NCBI RefSeq assembly: GCF_041080625.1
Contig: NZ_CP163518.1
Span: forward strand, 7,371,501-7,435,500
DNA from: Streptomyces sp. CG1
GTDB taxonomy: Bacteria > Actinomycetota > Actinomycetes > Streptomycetales > Streptomycetaceae
DNA length: 64,000 nt
Direction of reading: 5' to 3'
Below are positions 11,258-20,165 of this stretch, in pieces. The position numbers were made by a program, and so were the translations under genes. The notes under the pieces were generated by a model that was not told the DNA's origin, did not search any database, and saw nothing but the letters and a program-made list of their open reading frames with translations. The number at the start of each line of letters is the position of its first letter. The stretch's first letter is position 1.

Positions 11258-13198
11258 ATGACCAACCCCGCGCCGCCACGTAAGTCGCCCGACCAGCCCT
11301 GGCGTACCGAGGGCGCTCCGGAGGAGCCGCCGAGGCCGCCGTCCGGCGGGCCGGGCATGCGTGGCGGCTGGTGGCGTCTGGTCCTCACCGCGCTGATCGT
11401 GTACCTGATCGCGAACCTGGTGCTGTCGTACTTCGACCAGGAGACCGAGCCGACGATCGCGTACACCGAGTTCAGCAGGCAGGTGAACGACGGCAATGTC
11501 GCCAAGATCTACGCCAAGGGCGACTCGATCCAGGGTCAGCTGAAGAAGGAACAGAAGAACCCCGAGGGCGGCGGGAACTACACCAAGTTCAACACCGAGC
11601 GGCCGTCCTTCGCGAACGACAGCCTCTGGTCGAACCTGACCAAGCACAACGTCACGGTCACCGCCGAACCCGTCGTCCAGCACCGCAGTTTTCTCTCCAA
11701 CCTGCTGATCTCGCTGGCGCCGATGCTGCTGCTGATCGCCGTGTGGGTCTTCATCGCGCGGCGGATGAGCGCGGGGCTCGGCGGTGCGGGCGGCATGCTG
11801 GGCCGCAAGGCGCCGCCGAAGCCGGTCGAGCTGGTGCCGGGGGAGAAGCGCACCACCTTCGCCGACGTGGCCGGCATCGACGAGGTCGAGGGCGAGCTGA
11901 ACGACGTCGTCGACTTCCTGAAGAACCCCGACGCCTACCGCCGTATGGGCGCCAAGATGCCCCGCGGCGTGCTGCTCGCGGGCCCGCCCGGCACCGGAAA
12001 GACGCTGCTCGCGCGGGCGGTCGCCGGCGAGGCGGGCGTGCCGTTCTTCTCCGCGTCCGCGTCCGAGTTCATCGAGATGATCGTGGGCGTGGGCGCCTCG
12101 CGCGTCCGGGAGCTGTTCGCGGAGGCCCGCAAGGTCGCGCCGTCGATCATCTTCATCGACGAGATCGACACCATCGGGCGGGCCCGCGGCGGCGGCGCGT
12201 CGATGGGCGGACACGACGAGCGCGAGCAGACCCTGAACCAGATCCTCACCGAGATGGACGGCTTCTCCGGCTCGGAGGGCGTCATCGTCATCGCGGCCAC
12301 CAACCGCGCCGACATCCTCGACCCGGCCCTGACCCGCCCCGGCCGCTTCGACCGGATCGTCCAGGTCTCACCTCCGGACCGCGGCGGCCGCGAGGCCATC
12401 CTGGAGATCCACACCCGCGACATCCCGCTGGCCCCGGACGTCGACCTCGCCCAGGTCGCCCGTACGACCCCGGGCATGACCGGCGCGGATCTGGCCAACC
12501 TCGCCAACGAGGCCGCCCTGCTCGCGGTGAAGCGGCAACAGGAACGCGTGCATCAGGCCGATATGTCCGAGGCCCTGGAGAAGGTCCAACTCGGCGCGGA
12601 ACGGCCGCTGGTGATGCCCGAGGAGGAACGCCGGCGCACCGCCTACCACGAGAGCGGGCACGCCCTGCTGGGCATGCTCCAGCCCGGCGCCGACCCGGTT
12701 CGCAAGATCACCATCGTGCCGCGCGGCCGCGCCCTCGGCGTCACCCTGTCCACGCCGGACGCGGACAAGTACGCGTACACCGAGGAGTATCTGCGCGGCC
12801 GGATCATCGGCGCGCTCGGCGGCATGGCGGCCGAGCACGTCGTCTACGACGTGATCACCACCGGCTCCGAGAGCGACCTGGAACAGGTCACCAACATCGC
12901 GCGCGGAATGGTGTCCCGCTGGGGCATGAGCGAGGAGGTCGGCCGTCTCTCCGCGCTCCCCAACGACGCCCAGCAGGCCTACGGCCTCGCCGCCGCCCCG
13001 CAGACCCTCGACGTGATCGACACGGAGATGCGGCGGATCGTGGACGAGTGCTACGACGAGGCGTGCCGCAAACTCCGCGACCACCGCGACCAGTTGGACG
13101 CCCTCGCGCAGGCGCTGCTGGCGAACGAGACCCTGGAGGAGGCGGACGCGTACCGCATCGCGGGGATCACGCGCCTGACCAAGGACGCGGATCAGTAG
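11258..13198 (+). CDS. ftsH: ATP-dependent zinc metalloprotease FtsH
   Basis: A membrane-anchored AAA+ protease that removes misassembled membrane proteins. The 646-residue protein has a Pro-rich N-terminus, TM1 at about 40-60 ([19 protein letters not shown]), an extracytoplasmic loop, and TM2 near 148-172. Walker A GPPGTGKT is near 243, Walker B IIFIDEID near 298, and the second region of homology is [20 protein letters not shown]. The zinc motif HESGH lies near 464. ATG 11258 was chosen because a -10-like box lies directly before it; a TTG at 11240 would add six residues. Streptomyces usually has a second FtsH elsewhere, and this one lies immediately after ffh. Confidence 0.93.
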   Translation: MTNPAPPRKSPDQPWRTEGAPEEPPRPPSGGPGMRGGWWRLVLTALIVYLIANLVLSYFDQETEPTIAYTEFSRQVNDGNVAKIYAKGDSIQGQLKKEQKNPEGGGNYTKFNTERPSFANDSLWSNLTKHNVTVTAEPVVQHRSFLSNLLISLAPMLLLIAVWVFIARRMSAGLGGAGGMLGRKAPPKPVELVPGEKRTTFADVAGIDEVEGELNDVVDFLKNPDAYRRMGAKMPRGVLLAGPPGTGKTLLARAVAGEAGVPFFSASASEFIEMIVGVGASRVRELFAEARKVAPSIIFIDEIDTIGRARGGGASMGGHDEREQTLNQILTEMDGFSGSEGVIVIAATNRADILDPALTRPGRFDRIVQVSPPDRGGREAILEIHTRDIPLAPDVDLAQVARTTPGMTGADLANLANEAALLAVKRQQERVHQADMSEALEKVQLGAERPLVMPEEERRRTAYHESGHALLGMLQPGADPVRKITIVPRGRALGVTLSTPDADKYAYTEEYLRGRIIGALGGMAAEHVVYDVITTGSESDLEQVTNIARGMVSRWGMSEEVGRLSALPNDAQQAYGLAAAPQTLDVIDTEMRRIVDECYDEACRKLRDHRDQLDALAQALLANETLEEADAYRIAGITRLTKDADQ

Positions 13199-13239
13199 GC
13201 GGGGCTCAGCAGGTGGCGGGCTGACCGGTGGGCAGACGT

Positions 13240-14160
13240 TCAGGGCACGCGCGCGATCAGGTACCGGAAGACGTTCGGCATCCACACGGTCCCGTCCGGC
13301 CGCCGGTGCTGATGCAGTGCCTCCGTCAGCTCCTTGTCGACCTGCTTGGCGTCGGTCGCCGCGATCGCCGCGTCGAACAGGCCGGTCGACAGCAGCCCGC
13401 GTACGGCACTGTCGACGTCGGCGTACCCGAAGGGGCAGGCCACCCGCCCCGAGCCGTCCGGCTTCAGCCCCGCCCGCTGGGCGACCTCCTCCAGGTCGTC
13501 CCGCCGGGCCGGCCGCCAGCTGCGCGCGCTGCGCAAGGGATCGGCCAGTTTCGTCGCCACCCGCAGCACCGAGGAGGTGGCGCAGCGCTCCGGCGGACCC
13601 CAGCCGGCCAGCACCACGGCGGCCCCGTGCGCGGCCGATGGGAGCGCGCCCGCCAGCAGCTCGCCGAGCCCCTCGGAGTCCCCCGCGAGGCAGCCGATCG
13701 GCTCGAAGACGGTCACCAGCGTGTACGCGGCCGTCTCCGCGTCGGCCGCGGCACGGGGCAAGCCGTCGAGGAGCCGCACGGCAGCACGCGCGCGTGGATG
13801 CTTTCTTCCACCGCGCGGCCCCTGTCCGTGTTGTCCGCCGGGTACGCCGTCGCTCGCGTCGCGTGGAGCGTCCGGCAGCAGGCGGTCGCGGGCGAGCGCG
13901 AGCCGTTCGGGTGAGGCGCCGTCGACACCAGTGACGACGGCGCCTCTGCCGGCCGCCAGAAGCAGTGCGAGCCCGGAGCCGCAGCGCAGGCCCAGCAGCC
14001 GGGTGGCGGGGCCCACTTCAAGTCGGTCGTAGACGGCTCCGTAGAGCGGCACCAGCATCCGCTCCTGGATCTCGGACCAGTCACGCGCGCGTGCGCACCG
14101 GTCCACGCGGGGTGCGGAATCCGCGTGAGACGTGTGCTGCCGCACGAGCGTAGGTGTCAT
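13240..14160 (-). CDS. SAM-dependent methyltransferase (class I fold)
   Basis: A 306-residue protein with a Rossmann-like SAM site: motif I LLGLRCGSGLALLLAA at about residues 46-61, followed by the acidic VTGVDGASPERLALAR. The C-terminal half (EEVAQRAGLKPDGSGRV, GYADVDSAVRGLLSTGLFD) resembles ubiquinone/menaquinone-type methyltransferases. The substrate is unknown. ATG 14160 gives the conserved start MTPTLVRQHTSHADSAPR; the frame stays open upstream but loses codon bias. It is convergent with ftsH, 41 bp apart, and divergent from the SprT-like gene. Confidence 0.8.
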   Translation of the reverse strand: MTPTLVRQHTSHADSAPRVDRCARARDWSEIQERMLVPLYGAVYDRLEVGPATRLLGLRCGSGLALLLAAGRGAVVTGVDGASPERLALARDRLLPDAPRDASDGVPGGQHGQGPRGGRKHPRARAAVRLLDGLPRAAADAETAAYTLVTVFEPIGCLAGDSEGLGELLAGALPSAAHGAAVVLAGWGPPERCATSSVLRVATKLADPLRSARSWRPARRDDLEEVAQRAGLKPDGSGRVACPFGYADVDSAVRGLLSTGLFDAAIAATDAKQVDKELTEALHQHRRPDGTVWMPNVFRYLIARVP

Positions 14161-14735
14161 AGGTAAGCGCCCCAATCCGCCGACAGTTCGCCGCTGTGCC
14201 CGGTTGCGTGGCCCCCGTGCCGTGCGCGCGTACTTCCCACGTATGCCAGGTAACTCCCGGCTCGCGGCTCCGTCCAGGGGGCGTGGAGCCCCGCTTGGGG
14301 TGTGGGCCCGGGTGTGGCGAGATTTCACATCCCGGCAATCTGGATGGCCGTACGGTGTCCGCTTCGGGGGAACGGGCCGGTGCCGGGGGTCGGGGCGCAC
14401 GCAGTAACACCACGGCCGTCACGAACGCTGACCGAGGTGAGGCTCCGCGCCGAGAGCGGCCGAAAGGACTCTTGCGCACCCGCCGACCACAGCCGTGCGC
14501 GGCCGTACTGGCAAACCGAAGGGGCGGCCCGAAGGGCCTCCGTCGAGGGCGGTGGTGGGCGACGGGTGGGCGTAGCGCGGACTACGCACCGGCTTGGTAC
14601 GAGCTGTGACGCTTCTCCGCAGATCAGCGCACCCGCCCTCGTCCGGACGCATCAGCGGCAACTGACGGGTACGTGCAAATTATTTGGGATGGCCCGGAAT
14701 AGGAACACAGCGGCACCCCCGCTCGTTGTCATTAC
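14161..14735. other. Long divergent intergenic region (575 bp) with no convincing gene
   Basis: Open frames in this stretch (the longest is 14302-14739 on the plus strand) have poor codon bias and biased amino acid content, so I do not call them. The region is unusually AT-rich around 14673-14705 (a run with AAATTATTTGGGAT), which could be the promoter of the 14736 gene. No clear terminator or operator is visible. Confidence 0.4.
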
Positions 14736-15332
14736 GTGAGCACGACACAGACACCACCTGTTCTCGCCGCAGAGCTGGCGCAGGCGTGGGCCGACATTCA
14801 GCGGTACCACCCCGAGCTGCCGGACCTTGCCGCGCCAGAGTCCCTGATCGGAGAGTCGTCGTCCGCCTGCGGTCACGAACTCTCCTTCGAGCGACTGCTC
14901 CATGAGGCAGTCCACGGCATCGCAGCCGCCCGTGGGATCCGCGACACCTCCCGCGCCGGCCGGTACCACAACCGCCGATTCCTCGCGATCGCCGAGGAGC
15001 TGGGCCTGGACCACCCCGAGGAGCCGCATCCGAGCAGCGGCTTCTCCCTGGTCACGCTCAACCCCGAGGCCAAGCGGCGCTACCGCCCGACCATGGAGCG
15101 GCTGCAGCGCGCGCTGAGGGCGCACACGGCGGCCACCTCGTCGGACACCACCCGCACCTTCCGCGGCCCGGCCGCCCGGCACGGCTCCTCCGGCGGTGGC
15201 GTCCGCGTCAAGGCGGTCTGCGACTGCGGGCGCAACGTCCGCGTGGTCCCCTCGGTCCTGGCCCAGGCCCCCATCGTCTGCGGCGGCTGCGGCAAGCCGT
15301 TCAGAATCCCGGAGGTAGCGGGAGCGGCGTAA
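14736..15332 (+). CDS. SprT-like zinc metalloprotease-fold protein with C-terminal zinc ribbon
   Basis: A 198-residue protein. Residues about 53-66 (RLLHEAVHGIAAAR) carry an HExxH zinc-protease motif, and RYHNRRFLAIAEELGL downstream supplies a third possible ligand, as in SprT-like proteins. Residues about 158-190 carry a CxC...CxxC zinc ribbon (KAVCDCGRNVRV ... VCGGCGKPFRIP). SprT/Spartan-type proteins act on DNA-linked or DNA-associated proteins; the function of this actinobacterial version is not established and this call is by motif. The GTG start has no strong ribosome binding site. It is followed by a hairpin and then rpsP. Confidence 0.7.
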   Translation: MSTTQTPPVLAAELAQAWADIQRYHPELPDLAAPESLIGESSSACGHELSFERLLHEAVHGIAAARGIRDTSRAGRYHNRRFLAIAEELGLDHPEEPHPSSGFSLVTLNPEAKRRYRPTMERLQRALRAHTAATSSDTTRTFRGPAARHGSSGGGVRVKAVCDCGRNVRVVPSVLAQAPIVCGGCGKPFRIPEVAGAA

Positions 15333-15337
15333 CACCG

Positions 15338-15391
15338 GACGGTCCGCAAAACACCGGCATCTCGTGGGTGCCGGTATGTGACCTCCGTCCA
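15338..15391 (+). terminator. Nested hairpin after the SprT-like gene
   Basis: Outer arms GGACGG (15338-15343) and CCGTCC (15386-15391) enclose an inner perfect pair ACCGGCA (15354-15360) / TGCCGGT (15370-15376). It begins 6 nt after the stop codon. No T-tract follows, which is common for Streptomyces terminators. Confidence 0.5.
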
Positions 15392-15670
15392 GCGCGGGAC
15401 GCCGCGGCCGACAACTTCACAGCACCGGGCAGCGCACCCGACGTACGGACACCTCCACGCCGGGTGCCGCTGACCCATGCCCAGCACCGGCTCACCTACC
15501 CTCGGCCCAAAGCGACCCGCAGGGTGTGGCACAATGGCTAGCTGTACTCGACAGCCGCACAGGACCCCTCTCTCCTCCGGCTGACGCGTCCATCGGGCAC
15601 TCGGGTACCGCAACCCCACGCGGCAGGCTCGCCGTGCCCAACCACGTCAAATCCAGGAGAACCCACTCCC
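15392..15670 (+). promoter_or_regulatory. rpsP upstream region and leader
   Basis: A likely -10, CACAAT at 15530-15535, lies in the context GTGTGGCACAATGGCTAGC and would give a leader of about 130 nt for rpsP. The matching -35 is not recognisable. AGGAGA at 15656-15661 is the rpsP ribosome binding site. No gene is seen in this stretch. Confidence 0.4.
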
Positions 15671-16090
15671 GTGGCAGTCAAGATCAAGCTGAAGCGTCTG
15701 GGCAAGATCCGTTCGCCTCACTACCGCATCGTCGTCGCCGACTCCCGTACCCGCCGTGACGGCCGGGCCATCGAGGAGATCGGCAAGTACCACCCGACCT
15801 ACAACCCGTCGGTCATCGAGGTGGACGCCGAGCGCGTGGCGTACTGGCTGGGTGTCGGCGCGCAGCCGACCGAGCCCGTTCTCGCCATCCTGAAGAAGAC
15901 CGGCGACTGGCAGAAGTTCAAGGGCGAGCCGGCTCCCGCGCCGCTGCTCGTCGCCGAGCCGAAGCCGGCCCGTCCGTCGTTCGAGGCTCTCGCCGGTGAC
16001 GACGAGGGCAAGGGTGAGGCGATCACCCAGAAGAAGAAGGCTGAGAAGAAGGACGAGGCTGCGGCTGAGTCCGAGTCGACCGAGGCCTGA
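15671..16090 (+). CDS. rpsP: 30S ribosomal protein S16
   Basis: A small-subunit assembly protein. The 139-residue protein starts with the diagnostic [19 protein letters not shown] and continues [17 protein letters not shown]. The first ~85 residues match bacterial S16. An A/E/K-rich C-terminal extension (residues about 100-139, [17 protein letters not shown]) is typical of Streptomyces S16. The GTG start has AGGAGA 9 nt upstream. It heads the rpsP-KH-rimM-trmD-rplS cluster. Confidence 0.97.
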   Translation: MAVKIKLKRLGKIRSPHYRIVVADSRTRRDGRAIEEIGKYHPTYNPSVIEVDAERVAYWLGVGAQPTEPVLAILKKTGDWQKFKGEPAPAPLLVAEPKPARPSFEALAGDDEGKGEAITQKKKAEKKDEAAAESESTEA

Positions 16091-16095
16091 GCAGC

Positions 16096-16335
16096 ATGCT
16101 CGAAGAGGCGCTTGAGCACCTCGTGAAGGGCATCGTCGACAACCCTGACGATGTGCAGGTCGCCTCGCGCAACCTGCGCCGCGGGCGCGTGCTGGAGGTC
16201 CGGGTCCACCCCGACGACCTCGGCAAGGTGATCGGCCGCAACGGCCGTACCGCGCGCGCTCTGCGCACCGTCGTGGGCGCCATCGGCGGTCGCGGTGTCC
16301 GCGTCGACCTCGTCGACGTGGACCACGTCCGCTGA
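16096..16335 (+). CDS. khpA: KH-domain RNA-binding protein (KhpA-like)
   Basis: A 79-residue single KH domain with the GxxG loop in DDLGKVIGRNGRTARALR (about residues 40-57). KhpA-type proteins bind RNA and in other bacteria pair with KhpB in post-transcriptional control. The gene begins 5 nt after the rpsP stop and is always found between rpsP and rimM in actinobacteria, consistent with a role in ribosome-linked RNA handling. Confidence 0.92.
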   Translation: MLEEALEHLVKGIVDNPDDVQVASRNLRRGRVLEVRVHPDDLGKVIGRNGRTARALRTVVGAIGGRGVRVDLVDVDHVR

Positions 16336-16350
16336 CGCTTCATCGCAACC

Positions 16351-16394
16351 GGCTCGGGCCGGGGAGGGCCACTGGGCCGTCCCCGGCCCGAGCC
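16351..16394 (+). terminator. Strong hairpin between the KH gene and rimM
   Basis: Perfect 15-bp inverted repeat, arms 16351-16365 and 16380-16394. The loop (16366-16379) can fold further because it contains GGCC twice. It starts 15 nt after the KH stop and ends 46 nt before rimM. There is no T-tract. It may terminate part of the transcripts, act as an RNA processing or stability element, or attenuate rimM-trmD-rplS expression. Confidence 0.65.
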
Positions 16395-16440
16395 GTATCA
16401 GCAGGATGCGTGAGCAGGAGATGACAGGAGAATTGGACAC

Positions 16441-17022
16441 GTGCAGCTGGTAGTCGCACGGATCGGCCGCGCCCATGGCATCAAGGGCGAGGTCACCGTC
16501 GAGGTACGTACCGACGAGCCCGAGCTGAGGCTCGCCCCGGGCGCCGTCCTGGCCACCGACCCGGCTTCCACCGGGCCGCTCACCATCGCCACCGGCCGCG
16601 TCCACAGCGGCCGCCTGCTCCTGCGCTTCGAGGGCGTCAGCGACCGCAACGGCGCCGAGGCCTTGCGCAACACCCTGCTGATCGCCGAGATCGACCCCGA
16701 GGAACTGCCCGAGGGCGAGGACGAGTACTACGACCACCAGCTCATGGACCTCGACGTGGTCACCGAGGACGGAGTGGAGGTCGGCCGGATCACCGAGATC
16801 TCGCACCTGCCCTCCCAGGACCTGTTCATCGTGGAGCGCCCGGACGGGACCGAGGTCATGATCCCGTTCGTCGAGGAGATCGTCGCCGAGATCGACCTGG
16901 AGGAGCAGAGGGCCGTCATCACGCCCCCGCCGGGCCTGATCGACGACCGCGCCGAGATCGCCTCCTCCAGGGAAGAGATCAGGGAAGAGATCAGCGAAGA
17001 GCCCGGGGAAGACAGCGCATGA
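16441..17022 (+). CDS. rimM: 16S rRNA processing protein RimM
   Basis: A ribosome maturation factor that binds S19 and assists 30S head assembly. The 193-residue protein begins [20 protein letters not shown], the RimM signature, and has a PRC-barrel half ([17 protein letters not shown] ... [10 protein letters not shown]). An acidic C-terminal tail, rich in EE and EI repeats, runs past residue 170. The GTG start has AGGAG 10 nt upstream. It overlaps trmD by ATGA. Confidence 0.96.
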   Translation: MQLVVARIGRAHGIKGEVTVEVRTDEPELRLAPGAVLATDPASTGPLTIATGRVHSGRLLLRFEGVSDRNGAEALRNTLLIAEIDPEELPEGEDEYYDHQLMDLDVVTEDGVEVGRITEISHLPSQDLFIVERPDGTEVMIPFVEEIVAEIDLEEQRAVITPPPGLIDDRAEIASSREEIREEISEEPGEDSA

Positions 17023-17852
17023 GGCTCGACGTCGTCACGATCTTCCCCGAGTACCTGGAGCCCCTGAATGTCTCCCTGGTCGGCAAGGCACGCGCGCGTG
17101 GGCAGCTGAACGTCCAGGTGCACGACCTGCGCGCGTGGACGTACGACCGGCACAACACGGTCGACGACACGCCGTACGGCGGTGGCCCCGGCATGGTCAT
17201 GAAGACCGAGCCCTGGGGCGACGCCCTGGACACGGTCCTCGCCGACGGCTACGAGGCCGGCGCCCAGGCCCCCGCGATCATCGTCCCCACCCCCAGCGGC
17301 CGCCCCTTCACCCAGGAACTCGCCGTCGAACTCTCCGAGCGCCCCTGGCTGATCTTCACGCCGGCCCGGTACGAGGGCATCGACCGGCGCGTCATGGACG
17401 AGTACGCGACCCGTGTACCGGTGTACGAGGTGTCCATCGGCGACTACGTCCTCGCCGGCGGAGAGGCGGCCGTACTCGTCATCACGGAAGCCGTCGCCCG
17501 GCTGCTGCCTGGCGTCCTCGGCAACGCCGAGTCCCACCGCGACGACTCCTTCGCGCCCGGCGCGATGGCGAGCCTCCTGGAGGGCCCCGTCTACACCAAG
17601 CCGCCCGTCTGGCGCGGCCGGGACATCCCGGACGTGCTGCTCAGCGGCCACCACGGCAAGATCGCCCGCTGGCGTCGCGACGAGGCCCTGCGGCGTACGA
17701 CCGCCCACCGCCCCGACCTCATCGAGCGCTGCGACCCCAAGGCCTTCGACAAGAAGGACCGCGAGATGCTCTCCATCCTGGGCTGGGAACCGGACCCGGA
17801 GGGGGAGCCGTACGGCCGATTTTGGCGGCGGGCCGAGGGCGTGGAACAATAG
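17019..17852 (+). CDS. trmD: tRNA (guanine-N1)-methyltransferase TrmD
   Basis: Methylates G37 of tRNAs with SAM to prevent frameshifting. The 277-residue protein carries the SPOUT trefoil-knot motifs: [13 protein letters not shown] (about residues 50-62), [14 protein letters not shown] (near 115-128) and [15 protein letters not shown] (near 134-148). It is translationally coupled to rimM. The C-terminus is slightly extended, which is usual in actinobacteria. Confidence 0.97.
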   Translation: MRLDVVTIFPEYLEPLNVSLVGKARARGQLNVQVHDLRAWTYDRHNTVDDTPYGGGPGMVMKTEPWGDALDTVLADGYEAGAQAPAIIVPTPSGRPFTQELAVELSERPWLIFTPARYEGIDRRVMDEYATRVPVYEVSIGDYVLAGGEAAVLVITEAVARLLPGVLGNAESHRDDSFAPGAMASLLEGPVYTKPPVWRGRDIPDVLLSGHHGKIARWRRDEALRRTTAHRPDLIERCDPKAFDKKDREMLSILGWEPDPEGEPYGRFWRRAEGVEQ

Positions 17853-17987
17853 ACCGCTGTTGTGCGCCCGTCCGGCGTGCGCCCCTGCCACAGGGGGACA
17901 CGACGTCCGCCCCGACCCGCACACGGCTTCGTGCAAACCCCTAGTTGCCGTTGATGACCTGTGGCATCAGCGAAGAAAGCAGACGAA

Positions 17988-18338
17988 ATGTCTCACCTGC
18001 TCGACTCCGTCGACGCCGCGTCGCTGCGCAGCGACATCCCGGCCTTCCGCCCGGGCGACACCGTCAACGTCCACGTCCGCGTCATCGAGGGCAACCGCTC
18101 CCGTGTGCAGCAGTTCAAGGGCGTGGTGATCCGTCGCCAGGGCTCCGGTGTCCGCGAGACCTTCACGGTCCGCAAGGTCTCGTTCTCCGTCGGCGTCGAG
18201 CGCACCTTCCCGGTGCACACCCCGATCGTCGAGAAGATCGAGCTGGTCACCCGTGGTGACGTGCGCCGCGCCAAGCTGTACTACCTCCGTGAGCTGCGCG
18301 GCAAGGCCGCGAAGATCAAGGAGAAGCGCGAGAACTGA
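17988..18338 (+). CDS. rplS: 50S ribosomal protein L19
   Basis: A large-subunit protein at the 30S-50S interface. The 116-residue protein begins [18 protein letters not shown] and contains the L19 core [18 protein letters not shown] and [21 protein letters not shown] 17988 is preferred over an in-frame GTG at 17961 because it gives the usual family length. The 135-bp gap after trmD is long for an operon and may contain its own promoter. Confidence 0.96.
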   Translation: MSHLLDSVDAASLRSDIPAFRPGDTVNVHVRVIEGNRSRVQQFKGVVIRRQGSGVRETFTVRKVSFSVGVERTFPVHTPIVEKIELVTRGDVRRAKLYYLRELRGKAAKIKEKREN

Positions 18339-18385
18339 GCGCTCTGAACGGGGTCTACAGCGGGGCGGGATAGCATCTCGCCCCG

Positions 18386-19081
18386 ATGGACACCGAAGCA
18401 CAGCCGACGGAACGCGATCGCTCCTCCCACCCGGATTCCCCGGGGCCGGAGGAACGGTCGCGTTTCGCGTTGGCGGAGCGCATCGCCGACTGGCTGCCGG
18501 GCGGCCGGATCGTCCTCACCCTCTTCGTCTGCCTGGTGTTTTTGCTGGTCCTCAACACTTTCGTGGTGCAACCGTTCCAGATTCCGAGCGGATCCATGGA
18601 ACAGGGTTTGAGGATCGGGGACCGCGTTCTCGTAAATAAGTTGGCGTACCGTTTCGGTGCTCAGCCACGGCGCGGCGACGTGATCGTGTTCGACGGCACC
18701 GGGTATTTCGGGGACGCCGACTACGTCAAACGCGTTGTCGGGGTGGGGGGAGACCATGTGGTCTGCTGCGACAAGAAGGGAAGGATCGAGGTGAACGGCC
18801 GCGCCGTCGACGAGTCGGCGTTCCTCTATCCCGGGGACACGGCCTCCGGCGTGCCCTTCGACGTCGCCGTGCCCACCGGCCGTCTCTTCGTCCTCGGCGA
18901 CCACCGCAGCGACTCCAGCGACTCGCGGGACCATCTCGGCTCCCCCGGTGGCGGCATGATCCCGGTCGGTGACGTCATCGGCCGCGCCGACTGGATCCTG
19001 TGGCCCTCCGCCCACTGGACGCACCTCACGCGGCCCTCCGCCTACGCGCGCGTGCCGGCCCCGGAGCGTGCCCATGGGTAA
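18386..19081 (+). CDS. sipW: Signal peptidase I (SipW type)
   Basis: The first of four tandem type I signal peptidases, which remove signal peptides from exported proteins at the outer face of the membrane. The 231-residue protein has one N-terminal TM (about residues 41-61), the catalytic serine in IPSGSMEQ and the general-base lysine in DYVKRVVGVGGD, plus LFVLGDHRSDSSDSRD (box E). It lacks a C-terminal anchor, as described for SipW in S. lividans. Its end overlaps the next gene by 8 nt. Confidence 0.93.
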   Translation: MDTEAQPTERDRSSHPDSPGPEERSRFALAERIADWLPGGRIVLTLFVCLVFLLVLNTFVVQPFQIPSGSMEQGLRIGDRVLVNKLAYRFGAQPRRGDVIVFDGTGYFGDADYVKRVVGVGGDHVVCCDKKGRIEVNGRAVDESAFLYPGDTASGVPFDVAVPTGRLFVLGDHRSDSSDSRDHLGSPGGGMIPVGDVIGRADWILWPSAHWTHLTRPSAYARVPAPERAHG

Positions 19082-20165
19082 CCGGGGCAAGCCGCGCGGG
19101 CTGCCCAGCAGCCCCGCGGACAATCTGCTGCCCACCGGATCGCGCCGCGCCTCCGCGCCCGGCGGCGGCCGTACACGCGCGGAGCGACGGAAACTCCAGC
19201 GCAAGGTCAAACGCAAGCGCCGACGTTCAGCCGTCCGGGAGATCCCCCTTCTGGTCGGTGTGGCCGTCCTGATAGCGCTGGTCCTGAAGACCTTTCTCGT
19301 CCAGGCGTTCGTGATCCCGTCCGGCTCGATGGAGCAGACGATCCGGATCGGCGACCGCGTCCTGGTCGACAAGCTCACCCCGTGGTTCGGCACCAAGCCG
19401 CAGCGCGGGGACGTCGTCGTCTTCCACGACCCGGGCGGCTGGCTGGCCGACGAGCAGACGGCCAAGAAGCACGATCCGGTCGTCGTCAAGCAGCTCAAGG
19501 AAGGCCTCACCTTCATCGGCCTGCTGCCGTCCGACAATGAGAAGGACCTGATCAAGCGGGTCATCGGGGTCGGTGGCGACCACGTCAAGTGCTGTGACGC
19601 GCAGGGCCGGGTCACCGTCAACGGCGTACCGCTCACCGAGGGTGATTACATCTATCCGGGGGACGCCCCGTCCGCCCAGTCCTTCGACATCACCGTCCCC
19701 AAGGGCAGGCTGTGGGTGATGGGCGACCACCGGGGCAACTCCGCGGACTCCCGCTTCCACCAGAACACGCCCTATGGCGGCACGGTCTCCGAGAACTCCG
19801 TCGTCGGCCGGGCCGTCGCCATCGGCTGGCCGCTCGGCCACTGGACCCGTCTGCAGGAACCTAAAACCTTCGCAAGCGTGTCGAACTCCGTGTCGGGTGC
19901 GACCGCCGGTCGCCGGCTGTCGCATAGGGTTACCCCCGAGAATCCGAACGGACTGACCCAGCTCCCGACCCCTGCGGAACTCCCGCTCGTTATGGGAGTA
20001 GTGGGCCTGCACCGTATGCGGGGCAGGCAGCGGCACACAGTAAGGAGTTGGCGTGGGGGATGTGGCGGTTGGCGCACGGTCGGGGCACGACGGCGAGGAG
20101 CACCGCGGGCACCCCGTGGAAGCGAACGCCCCCGTGCCGGACGGCGCCATGACCTCAGGGAATGA
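19074..20165 (+). CDS. sipX: Signal peptidase I (SipX type), long C-terminus overlapping sipY
   Basis: Second signal peptidase, 363 residues as read. It has a basic N-terminus, a TM at about 60-80 (PLLVGVAVLIALVLKTFLVQ), catalytic serine in IPSGSMEQ, lysine in DLIKRVIGVGGD and box E RLWVMGDHRGNSADSR. The last ~40 residues are Arg/Gly-rich and lie within the sipY coding region, so the protein is longer than the ~320 residues reported for S. lividans SipX. A weak hydrophobic stretch AELPLVMGVVGL near residue 303 may be the remains of the C-terminal anchor. Confidence 0.88.
   Translation: MGNRGKPRGLPSSPADNLLPTGSRRASAPGGGRTRAERRKLQRKVKRKRRRSAVREIPLLVGVAVLIALVLKTFLVQAFVIPSGSMEQTIRIGDRVLVDKLTPWFGTKPQRGDVVVFHDPGGWLADEQTAKKHDPVVVKQLKEGLTFIGLLPSDNEKDLIKRVIGVGGDHVKCCDAQGRVTVNGVPLTEGDYIYPGDAPSAQSFDITVPKGRLWVMGDHRGNSADSRFHQNTPYGGTVSENSVVGRAVAIGWPLGHWTRLQEPKTFASVSNSVSGATAGRRLSHRVTPENPNGLTQLPTPAELPLVMGVVGLHRMRGRQRHTVRSWRGGCGGWRTVGARRRGAPRAPRGSERPRAGRRHDLRE

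Noticed and set aside
14302..14739. Plus-strand open frame of 145 codons in the long gap before the SprT-like gene
   Set aside because: No third-position GC bias, biased composition and no homologous motif.
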